Program-made: the position numbers and the translations under genes | Shown here: one piece after another, positions 7,614 to 15,105 of the stretch | Layout of the letters: the number at the start of each line of letters is the position of its first letter | Numbering within the stretch: position 1 is the stretch's first letter | DNA from: an uncultured Clostridia bacterium | Lineage (GTDB): Bacteria > Bacillota > Clostridia > Christensenellales > UBA1242 | Assembly (NCBI GenBank): GCA_944381145.1 | Contig: CALWJZ010000014.1 | Coordinates: 1-32,695, forward strand | Length of the DNA stretch: 32,695 bases | Direction of reading: 5' to 3' | Notes under the pieces: generated by a model | Seen by the model: the letters and a program-made list of their open reading frames with translations, nothing else | What the model was told of the DNA's origin: nothing | The model's database searches: none

Positions 7614-8333
7614 TTAATAATTATCCAAAATTTTATTTACATCCATAATATCTGCAATAGCAACCACTCCAATAGGTTGCTCAAGCAAACTTCCCGTTTC
7701 GGTTATAATAATTAAACTCAATTTTCTATTTTCAGAAAATAATTGCAAAATTTTATCAAGAGTTACATTTTTGTTTGCAATAGTATAATAATTATCTTCT
7801 CCAAAATTACTAATTGCATCTTCAATATTTGTATTTTCCAAATACTCATTTAAATCTTGTTTTTCATAAATTTTTTTACCGATTTCTTTGATTAGCTTTC
7901 TAGAATTAGCAACACCAATAAGCATATTATCTTTATAAACCGGCCAATTACTATTCCCACTTTTATAAATATTTTCAATCACATCTTTTAGTTTCATATC
8001 ATGATTAACAGTTTTAATATTTTTATTACAAACAGTATTTATAGCAAGCGGTGGCATACAAATTGCTTTTGCAAGTCTCTCATATTCTTCAACAACATCC
8101 AAATGAGGTTCTGCAATGACCATGTTCTCATTAAAAGAATGCACTATTGCATTTCTTAATCTGCCATAATCGATTAATTCATCTTCATATTTTTTTACAA
8201 AAGCATTTAATCGTGAAGCTTTTCTAATTATTTCAGTATAACTACTGCTTTTGCTTAAATCATATTGATTTCTAAGTGATTGGTCAATTTGATTATAAGA
8301 TACAATAAATCTTTTTGCGTTATCTTCTAGCAT
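7614..8333 (-). CDS. HEPN-like domain plus CBS-pair protein, function unknown
   Basis: The 239-residue protein is predicted to be cytosolic. Residues 1-95 are helical and contain R60-N-A-I-V-H65 within GRLRNAIVHS, the Rx4-6H signature of HEPN domains, many of which are RNases or toxins. Residues 100-239 look like two CBS repeats: SGNSNWPVYKDNMLIGVAN and, later, LIIITETG followed by PIGVVAIADIMD. CBS pairs commonly bind adenine nucleotides and switch attached domains. The start is supported by AAAAGGAAAG before the ATG. It has its own promoter, and its end meets the ileS promoter region on the same strand. The HEPN assignment rests on one motif and predicted helices, so enzymatic activity is not shown. 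Confidence 0.7.
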   Translation of the reverse strand: MLEDNAKRFIVSYNQIDQSLRNQYDLSKSSSYTEIIRKASRLNAFVKKYEDELIDYGRLRNAIVHSFNENMVIAEPHLDVVEEYERLAKAICMPPLAINTVCNKNIKTVNHDMKLKDVIENIYKSGNSNWPVYKDNMLIGVANSRKLIKEIGKKIYEKQDLNEYLENTNIEDAISNFGEDNYYTIANKNVTLDKILQLFSENRKLSLIIITETGSLLEQPIGVVAIADIMDVNKILDNY

Positions 8334-8406
8334 AAAACTTTCCTTTTTAATAAATTTTTGTAAATATTTGCAATAAATATTACAAAATAACTAATATTTC
8401 AATATA

Positions 8407-8436
8407 ATTATATCATAACAAAATAAATTCTACCAA
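8407..8436 (-). promoter_or_regulatory. Promoter of the HEPN-CBS gene
   Basis: TTGGTA (8436-8431), 18-base spacer, TATAAT (8412-8407). It is divergent from the SRP RNA promoter about 20 bases away. The leader would be about 65 bases. Confidence 0.5.
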
Positions 8437-8454
8437 CCAAATTACAAAATAATG

Positions 8455-8483
8455 TTGCATTAAAAATACATTTTTGATATAAT
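8455..8483 (+). promoter_or_regulatory. SRP RNA promoter
   Basis: TTGCAT (8455-8460), 17 bases, TATAAT (8478-8483). The predicted start falls at about 8490, exactly where the terminal SRP RNA stem begins. Confidence 0.8.
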
Positions 8484-8489
8484 ACCTGT

Positions 8490-8763
8490 ACTGTGCTAAG
8501 CGGGGAGCTAGTGGTGCCCTATATCCGAAACCCACTATATGCGGAGCCGAACACTATTCTAGGTGTCAATGCAAAATATTATTTTTTGTAATATTGAAAT
8601 GTTGATATCAAGGTCTTATTCAATATTTTGCTATGAACCATGTCAGGTCAGGAATGAAGCAGCATTAAGTAGATTAAAATATGTGCAATAAGGAAGCTTT
8701 GAAGGAGTGGAAAATTATAAAATTGATATATTGCACCATCGAAAATAGTTGCACAGTATTTTT
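8490..8763 (+). ncRNA. ffs: Signal recognition particle RNA, large (Alu-containing) form
   Basis: The conserved domain IV is seen at 8641-8670: GTCAGGTCAGGAATGAAGC, with a GGAA loop, then AGCA, the binding site for Ffh. The ends pair: ACTGTGC at the 5' end with GCACAGT (8751-8757), followed by a T run that serves as terminator. At about 270 bases it matches the large Bacillus/Clostridia type, and the 5' part (GCTAAGCGGGGAGC and following) would form the Alu domain. The RNA acts with Ffh in co-translational targeting to the membrane. Confidence 0.93.
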
Positions 8764-8811
8764 TTTACAATTTGTGTACGATAAACTTTGTTAGTATATT
8801 AATGTTAAATA

Positions 8812-8852
8812 AAAAAATCTCAAATAGATATGTTTTCTATTTGAGATTTTTT
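8812..8852. terminator. Terminator at the end of the coiled-coil gene
   Basis: AAAAAATCTCAAATAGA and TCTATTTGAGATTTTTT form a long stem with a short loop, T-rich on either strand. It lies at the 3' end of the minus-strand gene at 8853 and faces the SRP RNA gene, so it can stop both. Confidence 0.85.
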
Positions 8853-10592
8853 CTACTTCTTTTTGTTATAATATGAAATTGCTTTCTCGCATACCTTTAT
8901 ATCATCATTAATTCTTTCTATTTGTTTATTTATTAATTTGTTATTTTTTTCAAGAACAGGATATCTATCTTTATTCTTCTTTATAACTTCTTCACAATGT
9001 TCAACACTATCTTTTAGCTCAGCAAGTGTTTGTAAATTTTCATCAAGTTTTGCTTTTTTTGCAGGATCAATTTTAGTTGAATTAACACCATACAAAGCAA
9101 CTTTTTGTTTCGCAACTTGTATTTCTTTTTTTCTTAATTTTTCACTATCTCTCACATATGATTTGTGAATTCTAGTTAATGGAATATATTCAGATTTGTT
9201 AATTCTTAGTTCTTTTTCTGCTTCTTTCAATTCATTATCTAATTCAATTAGTTTTTGTTCATAATATTCTTTAGCAAAAATTGGTTTTGGTGAAGCCTTT
9301 AGTGGTTCTTTTTCAACCGTTTTTATAACTGTATCCGTGCCAGGAATTGTTTCCTCTACAGTAGTAACAACCTCTTCTATAATTTGATGGTCAGGTTCCA
9401 CATCTTTAACAATTTTTACAGTTTTATTGTCTAATTTGTATTTACCAGCTTTTTTACTAACTTCACTCAATTTTTTTGAAATTTCATTTTTTAATCTCAA
9501 AGCTTCAGATTGTTTAATTAATTTTTCTCGATTTTTTCTTTGTATTTCTTGCAATCTTTCTTGTTCTCTTAATTTTTGCTCTTGCTCTTTTTCTAGAAGT
9601 TTTTGTTTTTCCAAATTAATTTTATCTTGTTCTTTTTGTTTCTGTATTTTTAACTTCTCTGTATCTCTAATAATGCGTGTAAGTCTATTATTCATTCTTA
9701 GCAAATTTTTATATTTTAGCTTATTAATTTCTTCTTCGTCTTTAATAATTGTTTCTTTTATTATTTGTTCTTTTTCAGCTGGAATTTCAACTTCTTTTAT
9801 CTGATCTTCTTCAAGTTTTGCTTTTTCTTGTTCTAGTTTAATTTTCTCTTGCTCAAGCTTTTCTTGTTCTAAAATAGTTTCTTGTCTTATTCTTTCTATT
9901 TCTTCTTCTTTTGCTTTATCTAGATTTTGTTTCAAAAGTTCTAACTGTTCTTCCTTTTCTCTAGCAAAATCTTCTTTTAATTTTCTAATTTCTTCTATTT
10001 CTTTTTGTTGTTCTTCTTTTAAAGCTTTTAATTCTTCTAGTTCTTTTTTTGTTTCATCATCTTGTCGATTTTCTTCAATAGTTACAACTTCTTGTACTTT
10101 TTTGTCAGAATCTTTAGCTTCTGCTATTACATCATCAAGTAATTTGGTAAATTCTTTATCTTCTTCTACATTCCAGAACATATCTTCTTCTTTTTTTTCT
10201 TCGACATTTACCTTTTTTGATTCTGAAGTTGATTCTATTTTATTGCCATTATTTTTACTACTTAGAGCTTTCTGTTCTTCAATAGCTTTGTCATAATCAA
10301 TTTCTTGAACAACAGCACCATCTACTATTTCTTGTTTCTTTTCTTCTTTTATATTTCCATTAGGATTATTTTGAGATGAATAAACTACAATCTCATCTTT
10401 ATTTATAGTAGAGTTTGTTTCACTTCTTTGTTCTTTTGAATCATTTTTCTTATTTCTACGAAAAATAATGCCCTCATGGTCATCAAACATACACAAAATC
10501 AAATCAGCAATAACAACTACAATAAATGATCCAAAAACTATAATGCCAAGAATTGATAAAATATCTAGAATAATACCAAAAAATGTTCCCAT
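8853..10592 (-). CDS. Membrane-anchored coiled-coil protein, function unknown
   Basis: I do not recognise a named family. The 579-residue product begins with one strong hydrophobic segment (about residues 4-36) followed by basic residues (RRNKKND), which suggests an N-terminal anchor with the rest in the cytoplasm. After an acidic, low-complexity linker (about 50-150), residues about 150-380 are a Glu/Lys/Gln-rich helix with KEEQ and EKLEQEKIKLEQE repeats, a long coiled coil. A linker with DKTVKIVKDVEPD and several TV/EE runs leads to a more ordered C-terminal region (about 435-579) containing KQKVALYGVN and CEEVIKKNKDRYPVLEK, which looks conserved and not just low complexity. A scaffold or cell-shape role is possible but is inference. 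AAGGGGA precedes the ATG. Confidence 0.8.
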   Translation of the reverse strand: MGTFFGIILDILSILGIIVFGSFIVVVIADLILCMFDDHEGIIFRRNKKNDSKEQRSETNSTINKDEIVVYSSQNNPNGNIKEEKKQEIVDGAVVQEIDYDKAIEEQKALSSKNNGNKIESTSESKKVNVEEKKEEDMFWNVEEDKEFTKLLDDVIAEAKDSDKKVQEVVTIEENRQDDETKKELEELKALKEEQQKEIEEIRKLKEDFAREKEEQLELLKQNLDKAKEEEIERIRQETILEQEKLEQEKIKLEQEKAKLEEDQIKEVEIPAEKEQIIKETIIKDEEEINKLKYKNLLRMNNRLTRIIRDTEKLKIQKQKEQDKINLEKQKLLEKEQEQKLREQERLQEIQRKNREKLIKQSEALRLKNEISKKLSEVSKKAGKYKLDNKTVKIVKDVEPDHQIIEEVVTTVEETIPGTDTVIKTVEKEPLKASPKPIFAKEYYEQKLIELDNELKEAEKELRINKSEYIPLTRIHKSYVRDSEKLRKKEIQVAKQKVALYGVNSTKIDPAKKAKLDENLQTLAELKDSVEHCEEVIKKNKDRYPVLEKNNKLINKQIERINDDIKVCEKAISYYNKKK

Positions 10593-10920
10593 AAATTTCC
10601 CCTTATTTAAAAATAATAACTTTCCACCATAAAGTTATCCTAATATCGTTATTTAACGACATCATATCTTTAATTATATCAATTATACTATAAATATTGA
10701 AAAAATTAAAGACTTTTTTAAAAAAATTAGATTATGATTAAAAATAATCATCTATTTGCAATAATATTCTATAACATTTTGTAGGTTTTTTCAATACTTA
10801 TTTGAAAAAAAATAATAAAAAAGAAAGATTTTTATTAAATTGTTACTAAAATCCTAATAAATTATTGAAAAAAACTTAAATTTATGATAAACTTTAACTA
10901 CCGTGAAAAAGGAGAAACAA
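10593..10920. other. Divergent intergenic region between the coiled-coil gene and smpB
   Basis: No gene is seen. On the coiled-coil side there is TATAAT (10687-10682, minus) with only a weak -35. Its leader carries a perfect 12-base palindrome CGTTATTTAACG (10647-10658) and an inverted repeat ATAACTTT/AAAGTTAT (10616-10638) just before the ribosome site. On the smpB side there is the promoter listed separately. The middle (about 10700-10860) is plain AT-rich sequence. Confidence 0.6.
10865..10893 (+). promoter_or_regulatory. smpB promoter
   Basis: TTGAAA (10865-10870), 17 bases, TAAACT (10888-10893). The start would be near 10900, leaving only about 20 bases of leader with the AAAGGAG site. 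Confidence 0.6.
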
Positions 10921-11376
10921 ATGAAATTAATTGCAACAAACAAAAAAGCATATCATGATTATTTCATAATTTCTACTTTTGAGGCAGGAATTATGTTAGT
11001 AGGACAAGAAGTCAAATCAATTAGACTTGGCCATACTAATTTAAAAGATAGTTTCATAACGTTTAAAGATGGGGAAGCTTACATAAAAAATATGCATATA
11101 TCTCATTATAAAGACGCAACACTAGAAACTATTGACGAAAAACGTAGCAGAAAACTGTTGCTTAATCGTAGCGAAATAAACAAATTAATTATAAAAACAA
11201 AAGAAAAAGGTTTCACTTGTGTTCCATTAAAAGTATATTTAAAGGATAATTTAGTAAAAATTGAAATAGCATTGGCTAAAGGAAAACATCTTTTTGACAA
11301 AAAGCAAGTACTTGCTGAAAAAGATATTGAAAGAGACACACAAAGATTACTAAAAAAATATAAGTATAGCAAATAG
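10921..11376 (+). CDS. smpB: SsrA-binding protein SmpB
   Basis: The 151-residue protein binds tmRNA and carries it to stalled ribosomes in trans-translation. The opening MKLIATNKKAYHDYFI and the stretch LVGQEVKSIR near residue 27-36 are diagnostic. Then come YKDATLETIDEKRSRKLLL and the basic C-terminal tail LKKYKYSK, which enters the decoding centre. I place the start at the ATG at 10921. The in-frame GTG at 10903 would include the AAGGAG ribosome site itself, so it is unlikely. The partner RNA gene ssrA follows 113 bases later on the same strand. Confidence 0.97.
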   Translation: MKLIATNKKAYHDYFIISTFEAGIMLVGQEVKSIRLGHTNLKDSFITFKDGEAYIKNMHISHYKDATLETIDEKRSRKLLLNRSEINKLIIKTKEKGFTCVPLKVYLKDNLVKIEIALAKGKHLFDKKQVLAEKDIERDTQRLLKKYKYSK

Positions 11377-11394
11377 AATTACAATACAATCAAA

Positions 11395-11422
11395 TTGCTT
11401 TTTTCTTAACACTGTTTATAAT
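11395..11422 (+). promoter_or_regulatory. Possible ssrA promoter
   Basis: TTGCTT (11395-11400), 16 bases, TATAAT (11417-11422). A start near 11429 would give a precursor with about 60 extra 5' bases, to be trimmed by RNase P. Co-transcription from smpB is the alternative. Confidence 0.45.
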
Positions 11423-11489
11423 TAAATTTATTAATTAACATTTTATGCTATTAATTTTATTATTTTATTGAATAAAAATAAATAATCAT

Positions 11490-11845
11490 GGGCGCGAAAT
11501 GGTTTCGACATTTATCTTATTTGTATATTTAAGCATAACGGCTGAACTGCGTTATAGGTTCAAATTAAATTTAACTGCAGATAGTAAATCTGAACTTGCT
11601 TACGCTGCATAACAATTGCAGGTAGCATGTCTATTTAAGCTTCGCTATTGACTTAAAATAGGCATAATTTAAATAGCGGAACAAAAGCTATTTTGTAAGT
11701 GTAACTTTTGTAACTACTAACTTACACGATTTATTTGTTTTTTTGTTGTTAGTTACAAATAAATTGTATAAAAAAAGCAACTAATTATGTAGAAAGATAT
11801 ACAAAGGGTAAATGGACGTGGGTTCAACTCCCACCGTGTCCACCA
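11490..11845 (+). ncRNA. ssrA: tmRNA (ssrA)
   Basis: The 5' end GGGCGCG pairs with the 3' acceptor strand CGTGTCC (two G-U pairs), followed by A and an encoded CCA at 11843-11845. GTGGGTTCAACTCCCAC forms the T arm. The resume codon GCA (11577-11579) opens a short reading frame: ADSKSELAYAA and then TAA (11610-11612), giving an 11-residue degradation tag with the expected AYAA end. The middle contains paired segments that would be the pseudoknots. With SmpB, it rescues ribosomes stalled on broken messages. Confidence 0.97.
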
Positions 11846-11849
11846 AATA

Positions 11850-11880
11850 AAAAAACTGAACTCAACGTTCAGTTTTTTTA
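11850..11880 (+). terminator. ssrA terminator
   Basis: CTGAAC (11856-11861) pairs with GTTCAG (11867-11872), extended by A and T runs on both sides, directly after the tmRNA CCA end. The A run upstream makes it usable on the other strand too. Confidence 0.85.
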
Positions 11881-11987
11881 TTTTCATTGTTTATTCTTAT
11901 TATACAAAATAATATACATTACTGTTTATGATTTAATTTAACATATTTTCTAATAGCAGTAGCAACAAGTATTTCATATAATTTAAA

Positions 11988-14231
11988 CTAATTTTTTTGT
12001 TCAGCATTGTTAATAGGAACAAAATCCACTTCTCTACTAAGAATATCTGCCCTTACGCATTTTACTTTGATTTTATCTCCAATAGTAAATTTATGAGAGT
12101 ATCCTTTCATTGTAAATCTATCTTCTAAAAATTCATACTGGTCTTGTGGTAAATCTTCTATTCTAATCATACCCTCTACAGTATTATCTAATTCGACAAA
12201 TATACCAAAACTAGTAACACTGCTCACAACACCATCAAAATCTTCGCCCACATGATGCGTCATATAAAATGCCCTATACAAGTCATCTACATCTCTTTCA
12301 ACACTCTCAGCAGATCTTTCTGTTTCACTAGATTGAATTGATGATAAATTAACAAATTCTTTTAACGCTAATTTTTCTTTTTCATTTATTTGATTATGCA
12401 AATATTCTTTGATAATTCTATGAATAGTTAAATCAGGATATCTTCTAATAGGACTAGTAAAATGACAATATTTCGGACTTGCAAGCCCAAAATGCCCTAT
12501 ACACTCAGGAGAATATTTTGCTTTTTTCATACATCTCAAAGCTATTTTGTTTATTATATATTCTACATTTTCATCTTTTATTTCATTTAATAAAATTTGT
12601 ATATCTTTTGGTGTAACTTCTTCAGAATTCAAAGTATGTTTGATTCCTAAATTATTAATCATTGATATTAGATTTGATATTTTTTCAGAATCAGGTTTTT
12701 CATGTATTCTGTACACAAAAGGTATGTTTTTTGACAAAAAGTGTGTTGCTATTGTCTCGTTAGCAATAATCATAAACGATTCAATTAGTTTATGGCTTTC
12801 ATTATGTTCTCTTCGTTTCAAATTTAATACATCGCCTAATTCATTAAGATAAACTTGAACTTCAGGAATATTAAATTCAATTGCACCTCTAATATTTCTT
12901 TTTTCTTCTAATTGTTTGGCAAGATCTTTCATTAACAATAATTTTTCTATTAATTCTGGTTTTTCATTTCTATCACCATCAAATATAGATTGCACTTCAG
13001 TATATGTAAATCTCTTTTTTGAATTAATAATACTTTCGCAAATCTTGTAATCAACGACATTTGCATTTTTGTCAAACTCCATAAAGCAAGAAATTGCAAG
13101 TCTATCAACTCTTTCATTTAACGAGCAAATTCCATTAGATAATTCTCTTGGTAGCATTGGTAAGACCATATTTGGAAAATATACTGAAGTACCTCTTTTA
13201 AAAGCTTCTTTGTCAAATACATTATCTTTTTTTACATATTCACCAACATCTGCTATATGAACTCCTAAGACCCTATTGCCATTATCTTTTAAATCCAAAG
13301 ATATCGCATCATCAATATCTCTAGTATCTTCTCCATCTATAGTAAAACAAATATTGTTTGTATAATCAAGTCTATAAGCGTAATCTTCTTTGTTTATAAT
13401 ATCTGGCAAAAGCTTAGCACTTTCCAAAACTTTTTTCGGAAAATTTTCATACATATTATAACTTCTTATAACAGCCAAAACTTCGGTATCAATTTGATTT
13501 GGTTTGCCCAAAATTTCAACAATTTCTCCATCAGGATTGCGCTTGGTATTATAATACCTTGTAATTTTTGCAACTACTTTATCCCCGTCATTAGCATTAA
13601 ATAATTTATTTAAGGGTATCGAAATATTTTTTCCAAACTTAACATCATCAGGAACAACGTATGCTAATTTTTTTATAATTCTCAAAAGCCCCACAATTCT
13701 TTGTGCCCCACGTTCAATAACCTGAATTACTTTGCCCTCTAATTTTCTACCACCAGTATTTTTAACACTTACAACAACTCTATCATTATGCATAGCGCCA
13801 TTTAAATCTTTTTCGCTAATAAACACATCATCTAAAGATATATCGTCAGGAATCAAAAATGCATAACCTTTGGAAGTTCCTTGAATTTTACCTTGTATTC
13901 TGGATATTTTAGAATTTGACTTTTTATCTTTTTTATTTAAAATATCATACGCCAAATCAATATTTGATTGTCTATTACTATAAGGTGATTTTGGAATGTC
14001 TCCTTGTGCATTATGGATACGATTAATTTTTGATTCATTATTAGTGTCTAGATTTGGTTTACATTTAATTTTTAATTTTTTTTGTGAAATTAACTTGTCA
14101 ATTGTAGTTTTTATTAAATCAAAAGGTTTATTATTAAGTACACATAATTGATTTATAATTAAATCATAACTAAGATTCTCTAATTTGTTTAATTTTATTT
14201 GTTTTATTATTATTTTTTCTAATTCATCCAT
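11988..14231 (-). CDS. rnr: Ribonuclease R (RNB-family 3'-5' exoribonuclease)
   Basis: The 747-residue enzyme degrades structured RNA from the 3' end, including messages released by trans-translation. Domain order: helix-turn-helix start (1-60), cold-shock-like RNA-binding region (about 110-240, with GTSKGYAFLIPDD), the RNB catalytic core with the metal-binding GEDTRDIDDAI at 300-310, and a C-terminal S1 domain (about 660-740, with GVVSSVTSFGIFVEL). It is slightly shorter than B. subtilis RNase R and lacks a long lysine-rich tail. The ribosome site is AAAGGTAG. It is downstream of secG on the same strand and converges with ssrA. Confidence 0.96.
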   Translation of the reverse strand: MDELEKIIIKQIKLNKLENLSYDLIINQLCVLNNKPFDLIKTTIDKLISQKKLKIKCKPNLDTNNESKINRIHNAQGDIPKSPYSNRQSNIDLAYDILNKKDKKSNSKISRIQGKIQGTSKGYAFLIPDDISLDDVFISEKDLNGAMHNDRVVVSVKNTGGRKLEGKVIQVIERGAQRIVGLLRIIKKLAYVVPDDVKFGKNISIPLNKLFNANDGDKVVAKITRYYNTKRNPDGEIVEILGKPNQIDTEVLAVIRSYNMYENFPKKVLESAKLLPDIINKEDYAYRLDYTNNICFTIDGEDTRDIDDAISLDLKDNGNRVLGVHIADVGEYVKKDNVFDKEAFKRGTSVYFPNMVLPMLPRELSNGICSLNERVDRLAISCFMEFDKNANVVDYKICESIINSKKRFTYTEVQSIFDGDRNEKPELIEKLLLMKDLAKQLEEKRNIRGAIEFNIPEVQVYLNELGDVLNLKRREHNESHKLIESFMIIANETIATHFLSKNIPFVYRIHEKPDSEKISNLISMINNLGIKHTLNSEEVTPKDIQILLNEIKDENVEYIINKIALRCMKKAKYSPECIGHFGLASPKYCHFTSPIRRYPDLTIHRIIKEYLHNQINEKEKLALKEFVNLSSIQSSETERSAESVERDVDDLYRAFYMTHHVGEDFDGVVSSVTSFGIFVELDNTVEGMIRIEDLPQDQYEFLEDRFTMKGYSHKFTIGDKIKVKCVRADILSREVDFVPINNAEQKN

Positions 14232-14244
14232 ACTCTACCTTTAT

Positions 14245-14276
14245 TAAAAAAAGCTTTAAAATAATTTTTAAAGCCT
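14245..14276 (-). terminator. Terminator between secG and rnr
   Basis: GCTTTAAAA and TTTTAAAGC arms (14266-14274 and 14253-14261) are followed on the minus strand by a T run. It lies only about 20 bases before the rnr ATG, so rnr must be expressed by read-through or from a promoter inside secG. Confidence 0.75.
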
Positions 14277-14292
14277 TCTTTATTTTTTTTAT

Positions 14293-14595
14293 TTAACCAG
14301 CAAAGAAATGCTCAATAACATAGAAAGCAACAGTCAATACCAATATTGTTATAGAACTTATAATAATTAATTTTTTTAGCCTACCTTCTTTGGTATCTCC
14401 TTTATTTTGAGCATAATAACTATCGTTTGTTCCAGTAATAACATTTCTACCCCCATCAGGATTTGATGGTTGAACTAACACAGAAACTATAATAATGATA
14501 GCCGCAATTGCTATCAAAATTAATACTATAGATCTAATAGTTGTAAGTGTAGTTGCAACTTCTGGAGTAACATCCAAAAGATAATTAAATTTCAT
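14293..14595 (-). CDS. secG: Protein-export membrane protein SecG
   Basis: This 100-residue subunit of the SecYEG translocon has two membrane segments: about residues 22-43 (IVLILIAIAAIIIIVSVLV) and about 73-97. They are separated by the conserved cytosolic loop QPSNPDGG followed by NVITG. It has an extra N-terminal stretch of about 20 residues before the first span, slightly longer than average. AAGGAGAAG precedes the ATG. Two features distinguish its surroundings: an upstream promoter at 14812-14840 with a leader of about 210 bases, and a terminator right after the stop. Confidence 0.93.
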   Translation of the reverse strand: MKFNYLLDVTPEVATTLTTIRSIVLILIAIAAIIIIVSVLVQPSNPDGGRNVITGTNDSYYAQNKGDTKEGRLKKLIIISSITILVLTVAFYVIEHFFAG

Positions 14596-14811
14596 AATCT
14601 TCTCCTTATAAAATTTTTTACTTTATATAAATACCAAATCACAATTAAATATTTTGCATTAATAAAAATATTACTAACTATATACTCTTTTAATTATAGT
14701 ATAATAAAAACCAAGAAATAAAAAATTGTGAATATATCTATAATTTAAATAATTACGATATTAAAATTTTTTATTTTAATATTACATTAATCATTTAACA
14801 GAAACTCATTA

Positions 14812-14840
14812 ATTATAACATACTTTATTTTTTTTGACAA
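14812..14840 (-). promoter_or_regulatory. secG promoter with long leader
   Basis: TTGTCA (14840-14835), 17 bases, TATAAT (14817-14812). The start would be near 14805, about 210 bases before the secG ATG. The leader (14596-14805) contains an AT-only hairpin ATATTAAAAT/ATTTTAATAT and no reading frame of note. A second, weaker promoter nearer the gene cannot be ruled out. Confidence 0.6.
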
Positions 14841-14850
14841 TATTTATAAG

Positions 14851-15087
14851 TTATATAGATAAATATAATACTCCAAATATTAAAGCAATCATAGATAACC
14901 AAAACCAAAACCAATTATTAATTAGTTCCCCTTTTTTTGGTCCTTTCGTTGATAGTATGAAGAATATAATTGACAATACTATAATAAAAATTCCAATAGT
15001 ATATCTAATTTTTGTATCAACATTTCTAAAACAAGTATTATAAAAAGTATTCCACACATTTTGAAAAAAACCACATAATAAGTTCAT
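14851..15087 (-). CDS. Small two-span membrane protein, function unknown
   Basis: The 78-residue product has two hydrophobic segments, about residues 29-47 (YTIGIFIIVLSIIFFILST) and 58-77 (NWFWFWLSMIALIFGVLYL), joined by a short polar loop, KGPKKGEL. It starts 18 bases after the gpmI stop, with TGGAGT before the ATG, so it is very likely co-transcribed and is the last gene of the glycolytic operon. No family is recognised. It occupies the place where eno sits in many related operons, but it shows no relation to enolase. Confidence 0.7.
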   Translation of the reverse strand: MNLLCGFFQNVWNTFYNTCFRNVDTKIRYTIGIFIIVLSIIFFILSTKGPKKGELINNWFWFWLSMIALIFGVLYLSI

Positions 15088-15105
15088 AAATACTCCATAT
15101 TGTCA

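Noticed and set aside
9427-9804. Open frame on the plus strand opposite the coiled-coil gene
   Set aside because: It is an antisense shadow of Glu/Lys-rich codons: Ser, Phe and Cys rich, no ribosome site, no promoter. The same holds for other plus-strand frames opposite pgk, ileS, HU and smpB.
10903-10920. GTG start for SmpB six codons upstream
   Set aside because: Those codons contain the AAGGAG ribosome site of the ATG at 10921, and the family begins at that Met.
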